Positions 51,024-59,132 of a stretch of 64,000 bases of DNA are shown piece by piece. A program made the position numbers and the translations under genes. Under the pieces are notes generated by a model that was given only the letters and a program-made list of their open reading frames with translations, was not told the origin of the DNA and made no database searches. The stretch is from assembly GCA_046290435.1 (NCBI GenBank), contig JBKAGO010000053.1:1-64000 (forward strand), written 5' to 3'. This DNA comes from CAVQUE01 sp046290435 (GTDB lineage: Bacteria; Actinomycetota; Acidimicrobiia; Acidimicrobiales; UBA8592). Positions within the stretch are counted from its first letter, which is position 1. The number at the start of each line of letters is the position of its first letter.

Positions 51024-53111
51024 TCAGGGAGCGGCCTGCTCCGCGGGCAGGTAGCGGCGTTCGAGCTCGAGGATCTCGTCGCGGACGTACACCGATCCCA
51101 CCAGGGTGCCGGGCAGTTCCGACGGCCGGGCCTCGGTGCCGTCCCACGGGGTGCGGTCCCACACCCAACGGAGCCACTCGCCGGGGCTGACGGCGAAGCG
51201 CGGCACCCACCACCACCGGTGCTCGTACGGGATCTCGGTGTAGCCGACCAGCTGTGAGCCGATGCCCTCGAGCTTCCAGTGCGGCAGGAACACCACGTCC
51301 TGGGTGGGCACGGGCCCGCCCGGCTCGAGCACGGCGTAGGTGCCGGTCGGGAAATCCCGTAGGTACCAGCCGTAGGGCCAGTAGACATCGGCGTCGATTG
51401 CGACCTCGAGGTGGCGGCCCTGCTCGGCGAAGACCAGCCGGTCGAGCAGCTCGAGGCGCTCGACCCACGCCGGCACCTCCTCGGTGGCCTGGCCGGCCTG
51501 AACGAACAGCTCGCGGGGTTCTCCACCACGGACGTAGGCGGCCTGGTACGACGTCCACACCGTGAACCCGAGCGCCACCACCAGCAACGTCGCCACCGGC
51601 ACCGCCGCCACCGACCGGCGCCGCTCCCACAGCACCTGGACACCGAGACCGGCGAGCAGCACGAACGGCAGCAGCGGATGGATGACCAGCCACGGCATCC
51701 GCTCGCCTGCCCACGAATGGACGGCCAGACTGCCGACTCCCCAGAACACCAGGGTCTGGCCCACCAGGCCGGGCCGACGCAGGACCCACACGATGCCCAC
51801 CACCGCGAGACCGACCACCAGCCACTCGTACGCCGGGATGAGCGCCAGGTAGTACTGCCAGCGGGCATCGCCGCGCAGGGTGTCCTGTTCGCCGCGCCAG
51901 TACTCGAAGCCGGCCACCAGGCCGTTGCGGATCGCTCCGTAGGGCGCGGCCTCGGTGCCGGGGCCGTCGAACTCGGTGAAGAACTGTGTGAACAGCGCGA
52001 CGAACAGCAGCGACGATCCCGCCACCGCGCCGGCCCACCACGCCGCGGGCACCGCAACGAGCGAGCGAAGCACCGGGACCGCTGCGAGATCGACGTCGCG
52101 CCGGCGGGCGCGCAGCAGCGCTGCGACGAGCATCGCCGTGAGGAACGCCCCGTACACGCCGAGGCTGATGAAGATCGGCTCGCCGAAGAAGAAGGCGATG
52201 ATCATGGCCACCAGCGCCACGACCAGCAGGAGCCGTCGCTGCCCCGCGCCGTCCATGCGGTCGAACCGATCCGCTCGCACCGCCGGCGCTGCGGGGTCGT
52301 CGGCGGGCTCGTCGGCGGCGAGCGCGGACGAACCTGCGACCAGCAGCTCCTGGGCGATCAGCGTCAGCGCATAGGCGCCGAAGACGAAGATCACCAGGAA
52401 GATCGACTCCTTCACCGCAGCCCCGGCCACCACCAGGCACAGCAGCGCCAGGGGATGCCACACCGCGGGCCGGCGCACGTAGCGGATCAACAAGATGACG
52501 ATCACCAAGGTGATGGCCAGGAACAGCGAGTCCTCGCGGCCGAACCGGCTGAAGTACAGCATCGACGGGCTCACCGCCAACAGGATCACCGAGGCGACCG
52601 TCCCGACGTCGCCCAGATCACGTCGCCAGGCCCACACCAGGGCGACCACGGCGACACCCGACAGGGCGGCCCACATGCGCGCCGTCGTCTCGGACTCGCC
52701 GAACAGCCAGTAGAACCAGGCGGTCATGTAGAAGCGGAGGGGCCCGTGGTACACGGGGTCGTAGCCCTCGTAGGTCCCGATGAGATACCGCCACGAGAAC
52801 CAGGCATCGAGGCTCTCGTCGTGGTGCAGCGGCCGATCGCCCAGCCCGGCGACCCGAGCGGCCAACGCCACCACGACGACGCCGATGACGATCACCCCGA
52901 CGCGGCCCCACCCGGCAGTGGCGAACGGCGACGACCATCCGCCGGTCGGGCGGCCCTCGACGAGCAGGTGCTCGTCGGCAGCGTCACCATCGACATCGTC
53001 GAAGCCCGCATCGAGGTCGAAGCCGGCGTCGCGCGGGCTCTCGTCGAAACCGTCGAGGCGAAGCTGACCCGGCACCTCAGGGTTCTCGGGAACGTCGGAT
53101 GGTTCGGTCAC
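51024..53111 (-). CDS. GT-C membrane protein, Agl23/TIGR03663-like
   Basis: 695 residues; the GTG overlaps the upstream stop (GTGA). After an acidic cytoplasmic N-terminus of about 60 residues come about 12 membrane segments. The loop after helix 1 reads PLHHDESLDAWFSWRYL, then YDPVYHGPLRFYMTAW, which is the signature of the TIGR03663 (flippase-associated Agl23) branch of GT-C proteins. The acidic DE pair is the usual catalytic-type site of dolichyl/polyprenyl-phosphate sugar transferases. Co-transcribed with the membrane protein at 53108. Confidence 0.85.
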   Translation of the reverse strand: MTEPSDVPENPEVPGQLRLDGFDESPRDAGFDLDAGFDDVDGDAADEHLLVEGRPTGGWSSPFATAGWGRVGVIVIGVVVVALAARVAGLGDRPLHHDESLDAWFSWRYLIGTYEGYDPVYHGPLRFYMTAWFYWLFGESETTARMWAALSGVAVVALVWAWRRDLGDVGTVASVILLAVSPSMLYFSRFGREDSLFLAITLVIVILLIRYVRRPAVWHPLALLCLVVAGAAVKESIFLVIFVFGAYALTLIAQELLVAGSSALAADEPADDPAAPAVRADRFDRMDGAGQRRLLLVVALVAMIIAFFFGEPIFISLGVYGAFLTAMLVAALLRARRRDVDLAAVPVLRSLVAVPAAWWAGAVAGSSLLFVALFTQFFTEFDGPGTEAAPYGAIRNGLVAGFEYWRGEQDTLRGDARWQYYLALIPAYEWLVVGLAVVGIVWVLRRPGLVGQTLVFWGVGSLAVHSWAGERMPWLVIHPLLPFVLLAGLGVQVLWERRRSVAAVPVATLLVVALGFTVWTSYQAAYVRGGEPRELFVQAGQATEEVPAWVERLELLDRLVFAEQGRHLEVAIDADVYWPYGWYLRDFPTGTYAVLEPGGPVPTQDVVFLPHWKLEGIGSQLVGYTEIPYEHRWWWVPRFAVSPGEWLRWVWDRTPWDGTEARPSELPGTLVGSVYVRDEILELERRYLPAEQAAP

Positions 53112-55057
53112 GGTGCCACACCCTGGTACTGGCTGACGTCGTACACGGTGTAGCCACCGACGTCGTAGACGATCGGCGCCGCTGCGTTCCAGAAGTCCGC
53201 AGGGTCCCAATCCTCGGGCGCATCGGCAGGGCGGAACAGCAGGCGTTCCTCGGGGCCGAGCACCACGTAGTCGATGTCGTAGCGGTCGATCACCTCGTCG
53301 AACCCTTCGTTCACGCCGTACACCGTACGCAGGTCCTGGTCCCGGGAGACCCAGTCGACGCCGAGATCGTTGAGCCGGCCGGTGGAGCCGCTGACCACGC
53401 GGCGGCCGGCGATCGCCCGGACCGGGTGGGTGTTGCCGTTGGCCGTTGCGAAGACCGCCCGCGCCGGGGTGTTGTCACGGATCCACTCACCCACCAGGAC
53501 ATCATCGCCGCTCAGGTATGGCGCCGGGTACGCGCCCGCCGTGCCGTCGGCCGCCTGCCACACGTCGAGCGCCCCCGACAGGGTCAAGGACACGAAGACG
53601 AGCACTGCGCCGAGGCGCATCGCTCCCCGGCGGTCCCACCAGTCGGCCAAGACCAGCCCGATGAGCGGTGCGCCCAGCAGCACGAAGAAGATCACGTACT
53701 TGACGTTGTTGCCGGGCCAGAAGTGCCAGATGGCGACGTTGGGGATGAGCAGGAGCCCGAAGATCGGCAGCCACCGCAGCGTGAGCTCGCGCCACCGCAT
53801 GAGCGCCAGGACCACGAGCGGTATGGCGAGGCCGGTGTTGAGCAGCCAGAACCAGAAGAAGTCGCCGACGGTGCGCTCCCAGCTGGACAGCCCGAGCATC
53901 CACAACGTGTGGAACTGCCTGCCGGCGCTGCCGTTCTCGGGCAGCTGCCAAAGCACCAGTGGTACAGCCATCACCAGCGCCGGCACCGCGAACCACAACC
54001 ACCGTCGCGTGCGCTCGAGGGTGGCCCACCACAGGCCCATGACCAGAAGGACCCCGAAGCCGAACACGTGGAAGACCGGCATCAGCCCCGTCACCACCCC
54101 GGCGAACAGGTGCGTCCGGACACCTTCGCGTTCGCGTTCCTGCCACAACCACGCGAGCAGGATCATGACGATGCCGAAACCGATCATGGTCGGTCGCTGC
54201 GGATAGAGGAACCCGGTGATGGCGTTGTCGACCCAGTTGCGGTCGAAGCCGTCGAAGGCGTAGCTGCGGGGTAGGCGTCCGAGCACGGAGACGCCGCCGT
54301 CGAGGAGATCTTCGAACACGAAGCGGTACAGCGCCGCTGTGCCACCCGACGCCAGGAACACGGCGACCCCCACCAGGGCGGCGAGCCGGCGCCCGACGAG
54401 GCGCCATGCGGCGCAGAACATGCTGGCGGGGAACGCTGTCGCCAGCAGCCAGGTCGACACCTCGAGTCCGCCGGGCAGCGACGTGCCCAGGGGGACGAAC
54501 ATCGCCGAGAACCAGTCGACACCGAAGTGGTAGGCGAACGTCTCGCCGGCCGCAGTCGGCAGCTCCGGCGGGAAGTTGTCGCCGTAGGCGAAGGACCCGG
54601 CGTAGGCCAGGTGCGCGGTCCAGTCGCCGAAGGTGCTGAGGTGGCCTGCAGCGATGCCGCCGTCGGCAGTGGTGTGGTAGGCGTTGCCCATGATCCGGGC
54701 GCTCACCGCGCCGGCGAAGACGACCAGCCCCACCACCAGCCACGGGCTGTCGCGATGGCCCGGCCGCAACCGGAACCGGACGGCCACATCGGCGAACTCG
54801 GCGCGCACCCTGGCCGGATCGCGCCCCCATCCGAGGCCGGCGAGACCGAGCGATCCCAGCGTGGCGACGATGACCGAACCCCGGCTGACACCGGCGATCC
54901 ACGCGACCGCGAACCCGACGGTCGACACCACGATGGTCCCGATGACGACGCCGTGGACGAGCCGCTCCTCGATGCGCATGGGCGTGTCGACGAAATGGGT
55001 GAAGCCCGCCCCGACCATGACGATCGCGCAACAGAAGAGAACGACGAGCAGGTCCAC
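53108..55057 (-). CDS. Large GT-C-like polytopic membrane protein, unknown function
   Basis: 649 residues from GTG 55057 (the open frame to 55114 adds only glycine/proline residues). About 14 hydrophobic segments and a C-terminal soluble domain (about 540-649) with DDVLVGEWIRDNTP and VLGPEERLLF, as found in GT-C enzymes. GETFAYHFGVDWFSAMF is a likely extracytoplasmic loop. No catalytic motif can be named. Overlap with the Agl23-like gene suggests the two act on the same polyprenol-linked sugar. Confidence 0.75.
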   Translation of the reverse strand: MDLLVVLFCCAIVMVGAGFTHFVDTPMRIEERLVHGVVIGTIVVSTVGFAVAWIAGVSRGSVIVATLGSLGLAGLGWGRDPARVRAEFADVAVRFRLRPGHRDSPWLVVGLVVFAGAVSARIMGNAYHTTADGGIAAGHLSTFGDWTAHLAYAGSFAYGDNFPPELPTAAGETFAYHFGVDWFSAMFVPLGTSLPGGLEVSTWLLATAFPASMFCAAWRLVGRRLAALVGVAVFLASGGTAALYRFVFEDLLDGGVSVLGRLPRSYAFDGFDRNWVDNAITGFLYPQRPTMIGFGIVMILLAWLWQEREREGVRTHLFAGVVTGLMPVFHVFGFGVLLVMGLWWATLERTRRWLWFAVPALVMAVPLVLWQLPENGSAGRQFHTLWMLGLSSWERTVGDFFWFWLLNTGLAIPLVVLALMRWRELTLRWLPIFGLLLIPNVAIWHFWPGNNVKYVIFFVLLGAPLIGLVLADWWDRRGAMRLGAVLVFVSLTLSGALDVWQAADGTAGAYPAPYLSGDDVLVGEWIRDNTPARAVFATANGNTHPVRAIAGRRVVSGSTGRLNDLGVDWVSRDQDLRTVYGVNEGFDEVIDRYDIDYVVLGPEERLLFRPADAPEDWDPADFWNAAAPIVYDVGGYTVYDVSQYQGVAP

Positions 55058-55135
55058 GGCGCCGACGATCGTACCCCCGCCGAGACCCCCACCCGGGCCA
55101 GGGCGGCCGCCCACCCCTACAACAGTGCCCTGCTG

Positions 55136-56089
55136 TCAGCCGCCGGGAAGGAAGCGGCCACACAGCGGCCACGGCTGGGCACCGCGCATCCCGTAGAGCA
55201 GGCGGGCGCGGGCGTCCTGTTCCTCGGGCAGCGCGTGGTTGGGCAGCCCTGCGCCCCCGACGCCGATCCAGGTCCGCAGCTCGAACTGGTACGCACCGAA
55301 GAAGCCGTTGCCGGTGTTGATGGCGTAGTCGTCGAGCGACTCGCACTCGCGCACTTGCGCCCACTGCTCCGGACTCGGCTCGACCCGACCGTAGCGGGCC
55401 ATCAGCTCGTCGGCCTCGGCGTGGACACGGGCCACCTTCACGACCTGGCGGACCTGCACCAGGCGGGCCTCGGCCGCCTCGATCGCCTCGACGGTCCGGG
55501 CCCGCTCGCCATCGAGGGCATCGAGCTCGACGGCCAGGGCGATGGCCTCCTCCGAGGCCTGGGCCCGGAGTTCGAGATAGTCCTCGGTGCTTTCGGCGAC
55601 CGTGTCGGCCCCCTCGTTGAGCAGCGTCGAGCGGAACGCGAAGTCGTTGGCCGTGGGCGCATCGAGCAGGAACAGCGCCTCGGGGAGGCCTCCGCCGGTC
55701 ATGTAGGACTCGACCGCGAGGGTGCGGGCCCGGGCCCGCACCGCACGCAGGTCGTCGGCCACCTCGACGGTGGTGTCGCCGAGGACCGCAGTGCGCTCGC
55801 GTGCGGCGGCGATGGCGTCGTCGATGTCGGCAAGCTGCTCGGTCAGCTCGGCGATGCGCGCCTCGGTCCGGGCCTCGAGGGCCTCGGCACGCTCGGCGTT
55901 TCGCCACGGAAGGGTCTCGGCGCCGGAGCCGGCGCCGGCCGAGATCGCGGCCGCGAGGGCGACCAGTGCCACCAGGACCGCCACCGACGACCGGAGCCTG
56001 CGGGCGCGGCGCGGCGCGAACAAAGGCCCGATCGGTGGGTCGATCGGCGACGGGATGCGGTCGTGCGCATCCGACGGGCGCGTCGGCAT
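55136..56089 (-). CDS. Rpf-type lytic transglycosylase with coiled-coil arm
   Basis: 317 residues. A cytoplasmic basic start is followed by a membrane or signal segment (SVAVLVALVALAAAISAGAG, about 36-58). A long coiled coil spans about 65-230. The resuscitation-promoting-factor domain then runs about 238-317: WAQVRECESLDDYAINTGNG with the catalytic Glu in CES, GFFGAYQFELRTWIGVGGAG, and a closing WPLCGRFL. Rpf enzymes cut peptidoglycan and help cells resume growth. The coiled coil is like that of PcsB/EnvC-type division hydrolase partners, so activity may be gated at the septum (inference). Confidence 0.88.
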   Translation of the reverse strand: MPTRPSDAHDRIPSPIDPPIGPLFAPRRARRLRSSVAVLVALVALAAAISAGAGSGAETLPWRNAERAEALEARTEARIAELTEQLADIDDAIAAARERTAVLGDTTVEVADDLRAVRARARTLAVESYMTGGGLPEALFLLDAPTANDFAFRSTLLNEGADTVAESTEDYLELRAQASEEAIALAVELDALDGERARTVEAIEAAEARLVQVRQVVKVARVHAEADELMARYGRVEPSPEQWAQVRECESLDDYAINTGNGFFGAYQFELRTWIGVGGAGLPNHALPEEQDARARLLYGMRGAQPWPLCGRFLPGG

Positions 56090-56220
56090 GGTGCGCCTTG
56101 CCTAGTCGACGCCGACGAGTGCCCGCAAACGCGGCGGCTCGATCCCGCGCCCTGCGCAGGGCTCGACCCTGCCCACACTCGACCATGCCCCCCGTCACCG
56201 CCATCGCCTACCGTGACCCG

Positions 56221-57021
56221 ATGCCCGAAGGCCACACCATCCACCGATTGGCCCGCGACCTCAGCGCCGACCTCGGCGGAGCTCCCGTGCGAGCGACCTC
56301 GCCCCAGGGCAGGTTCGCCGACGGCGCCGAGCTGATCGACGGCACGAAGCTGGAGAAGACCGAGGCCTACGGAAAGCACCTGTTCTGCATCTGGTCGAGC
56401 GGCGACATCCTCCACGTGCACCTCGGCCTCATCGGCAAGTTCCGTCGCGTGTCACCGGAATGGGAGCCCCGCGACACCATCCGCCTCCGCCTCGAGGGCG
56501 CCGACGCCATCTGGCAGCTCAGCGGGCCCCAGACCTGCGCCATCGTCACCCCGGACCACCTCGACGACGTCGCCGCCTCGCTGGGTCCCGACCCGCTGCG
56601 GCGCGGCAACAACCGCAGGGCCGACTTCGTCGCCCGCCTGGGTGCCACCCGCCGCCCCATCGGCGCGGTCCTGCTCGACCAGAGCGTCGTGGCCGGTATC
56701 GGCAACGTCTACCGGGCGGAGCTGCTGTGGATCTGCGGCATCCATCCCCAGACGCCCGCAGCCTCGGTCGATCCCGAACTCGCAGGCGAGCTGTGGGACC
56801 ACACCGTGGCCCAGCTGAAACGGGGCCTCGACTGGAACCGCATCGTCACCGTGTCGTCAGAACACGCCGAAGGGCGCATCACCCGACGGACGCGACGAGA
56901 CGACGCGCTCTATGTGTACAAACGCGAGGAGATGCCCTGCCGGCGTTGCGACGACCGCATCGCATCCATGCAACTCGGCGGCCGCACCATCGCGTACTGC
57001 CCGACCTGCCAGCCGTCCTGA
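56221..57021 (+). CDS. Formamidopyrimidine-DNA glycosylase / endonuclease VIII family (Nei-like)
   Basis: 266 residues. Catalytic N-terminus MPEGHTIHRL (Pro2 nucleophile after Met removal, Glu3), which is the Nei rather than Fpg form. Lys in EAYGKHLF; the helix-two-turns-helix segment SVVAGIGNVYRAELLW; and the C-terminal zinc finger CRRC(11-20 residues)CPTC. It removes oxidised bases and nicks the strand. The family uses the N-terminal proline, so the ATG at 56221 must be the real start. Confidence 0.93.
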   Translation: MPEGHTIHRLARDLSADLGGAPVRATSPQGRFADGAELIDGTKLEKTEAYGKHLFCIWSSGDILHVHLGLIGKFRRVSPEWEPRDTIRLRLEGADAIWQLSGPQTCAIVTPDHLDDVAASLGPDPLRRGNNRRADFVARLGATRRPIGAVLLDQSVVAGIGNVYRAELLWICGIHPQTPAASVDPELAGELWDHTVAQLKRGLDWNRIVTVSSEHAEGRITRRTRRDDALYVYKREEMPCRRCDDRIASMQLGGRTIAYCPTCQPS

Positions 57022-57033
57022 CCTGCGGCACAG

Positions 57034-57060
57034 CCCGACCTGCCCGACCTGCCCGACCTG
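57034..57060. repeat. 9-bp tandem repeats before ferrochelatase
   Basis: CCCGACCTG occurs three times in a row (57034, 57043, 57052) and starts a fourth time at 57061. They fill the short gap between the glycosylase and ferrochelatase genes. Confidence 0.8.
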
Positions 57061-57087
57061 CCCGATCGTCCCCTGGAGGACACCGAC

Positions 57088-58086
57088 GTGTTCGACGCCA
57101 TCCTGTTGCATTCCTTCGGCGGCCCCGAGGGCCCCGACGACGTGGTCCCGTTCCTCGAGAACGTGACGCGGGGCCGGGGCATCCCTCGTGAGCGCCTGGC
57201 CCAGGTGGGCGAGCACTATTTCCTCTTCGGGGGCAAGAGCCCGATCAACGATCAGAACCGGGCCCTCATCGCGGCGTTGCGAACCGAGCTCGACGCCGCC
57301 GGCATCGACCTGCCCATCTACTGGGGCAACCGCAACTGGGAGCCCTACCTGCGCGACACCGTCGCCGAGATGATCGAGGCAGGCCACCAGCGGGTGCTGG
57401 TGGTGGCGACGAGCGCATTCGGGTCCCAGTCGGGCTGCCGGCAATACCGCGAAGATCTCGCCGAGGCGGTAGCCACCCTCGACGGGACCATCGAACTCCA
57501 GAAGGTCCCGCCCTACTGGAACCACCCCGGATTCCTCGACGCGATGGCCGACCGGCTCGACCAGGCACTGGCCTCGCTCGGAGACCGACGCTCCGACGCC
57601 CGGATCGTGTTCACGGCCCACTCGATCCCGACCGCGTGGACCGAGACCGCCCCCTATGTCGGCCAGCTCCGGGCCGCTGCAACGCACCTCGTCGACCGCG
57701 TGGCTCCCGACGCCGACTGGGACCTGGTGTACCAGAGCCGCAGCGGACCGCCCCAGGTCCCATGGCTCGAGCCCGACATCGTCGATCACCTCGAGTCGCT
57801 CCACGACGCCGGCGTCGACGTCGTCGCGGTCACCCCGCTCGGGTTCGTGTCGGATCACATGGAGGTCGTCTACGACCTCGACACCGAAGCGGCCGCCCGC
57901 GCCGCCGAGCTCTCGATGACGATGGTGCGCACCCCGACCGTCGGCACCCATCGGGCGTTCGTTTCCGGCCTCGCCGACCTCATCGGTGCCGCGATCGCCG
58001 GCAGGGACCGCCTCGTGGTCGTCGCCGAGCCGGCAGGGCCCACCTGCGGCCCCGGCTGCTGCGTGATCGCCCGACGACCCGGCTGA
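57088..58086 (+). CDS. Ferrochelatase / coproporphyrin ferrochelatase
   Basis: 332 residues from GTG 57088 with GGAGG upstream. It inserts Fe2+ into a porphyrin; in actinobacteria the substrate is coproporphyrin III. Seen: LLHSFGGPEGPDDVVPFLENV, the active-site FTAHSIP with its His, YQSRSGPPQVPWLEPD and VTPLGFVSDHMEVVYDLD. Cysteines at SGCRQY and a C-terminal CGPGCC fit the [2Fe-2S] ligands known in actinobacterial enzymes (one internal, three terminal). No other heme gene is next to it. Confidence 0.94.
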   Translation: MFDAILLHSFGGPEGPDDVVPFLENVTRGRGIPRERLAQVGEHYFLFGGKSPINDQNRALIAALRTELDAAGIDLPIYWGNRNWEPYLRDTVAEMIEAGHQRVLVVATSAFGSQSGCRQYREDLAEAVATLDGTIELQKVPPYWNHPGFLDAMADRLDQALASLGDRRSDARIVFTAHSIPTAWTETAPYVGQLRAAATHLVDRVAPDADWDLVYQSRSGPPQVPWLEPDIVDHLESLHDAGVDVVAVTPLGFVSDHMEVVYDLDTEAAARAAELSMTMVRTPTVGTHRAFVSGLADLIGAAIAGRDRLVVVAEPAGPTCGPGCCVIARRPG

Positions 58087-58278
58087 GACCCGCCGACCCG
58101 GCAGTACCCCTCGCCGACCACGGGCAGGGTTGCCCAGACGCGCCCCGACGGCGGTGTCCCCGTCGGCCCAGTGGACTCAATTCGCAGCCGCCCCTGCCGA
58201 AAGGAGCACCAGCGATGACAGAACTGGGCCCCGGTCGCGGTCTCCCGCCGCCCGTGGTCCTCCCAACGGAGGGTCGAC

Positions 58279-59103
58279 ATGAAGAGCATGAATCGCAGCA
58301 CGATCGGGGTGATCGCAGCTGTCGCGCTGGCACTCGTCGGCGGCCTGCTGCTGTGGCAGTCGTCGGGCACCGACGAGACCGAGGCCACGCAGGCCCCAGC
58401 CGAACAGGTCCAGGTCCTGGTGGCCGCACGCGACATCGATCGCGGTACGTCCGCCGCAGAGATGGCCGAGAACGCCTTCGCCTTCGTGCGGGTGGCCGAG
58501 GTCCCCGCCGACCAGGTGCTCCCCAACGCCCTGCGCAGCGTCGATGAACTCGCCGATCTCGGGCTCGGGCGGAACGTGGCCGTCGGCATCATCCCCACCG
58601 AGGCCCAGATAACCAGCGACAGCTTCATCGTCCCGGGTACCCAGCAGCGCACCGCCATCGAGGTGGCCGCCAACCTGTTCCAGGTCACCGTGCAGCTCGA
58701 GCCCCAGCGGGCCCTCGGCGGCGGCGCCAACATCGTGCCCGGCCAGACCGTGGCCGTCATCGGCTCGTTCGACCCCCAGGGCGAGGAGCCCGGTCAGACC
58801 GTGGTCATCCTCGACGAGGTCGAGGTCACCAACGTCGAGCAGAACGCATTGCTGACCCCCGAACAGCAGGCGCGTGATCCGCTGGCCCCGACGCTCGCGT
58901 CGACCTCGCCGGTCATCGTCACCCTCGGGGTCGAGATCGAGGACCTCGAGCGCCTGACCTACGCCATCGAGTTCGGACGGATCTGGCTGGCGGACCAGGG
59001 CAGCGAGGCGATCGTCGAGGGCAGCGAGATCCGCGACCGCGACAACGTCGTCGTCGCCATTCCCGACCAGGGCCTCGCCAGCGGCGCCGATTCCGGCGAG
59101 TGA
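58279..59103 (+). CDS. cpaB: Flp pilus assembly protein CpaB/RcpC
   Basis: 274 residues; CGGAGGG stands before the ATG. One N-terminal membrane helix (TIGVIAAVALALVGGLLLW), then a SAF domain (QVLVAARDIDRGTSAAEM) and a CpaB C-terminal beta domain (NLFQVTVQLEPQRALGGG). CpaB is a periplasmic/envelope component of Tad (Flp) pilus assembly. First gene of the operon cpaB-tadA-tadB-tadC-tadE-like, with GTGA or short spacings throughout. Confidence 0.88.
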   Translation: MKSMNRSTIGVIAAVALALVGGLLLWQSSGTDETEATQAPAEQVQVLVAARDIDRGTSAAEMAENAFAFVRVAEVPADQVLPNALRSVDELADLGLGRNVAVGIIPTEAQITSDSFIVPGTQQRTAIEVAANLFQVTVQLEPQRALGGGANIVPGQTVAVIGSFDPQGEEPGQTVVILDEVEVTNVEQNALLTPEQQARDPLAPTLASTSPVIVTLGVEIEDLERLTYAIEFGRIWLADQGSEAIVEGSEIRDRDNVVVAIPDQGLASGADSGE

Positions 59104-59132
59104 GTCCGAGCGACGCCGAGGGAGCCCTCCAG

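Noticed and set aside
58145..58166. Hairpin after ferrochelatase as terminator
   Set aside because: Only a 7-bp stem with an 8-base loop and no T-run; such stems are frequent by chance at this GC content.
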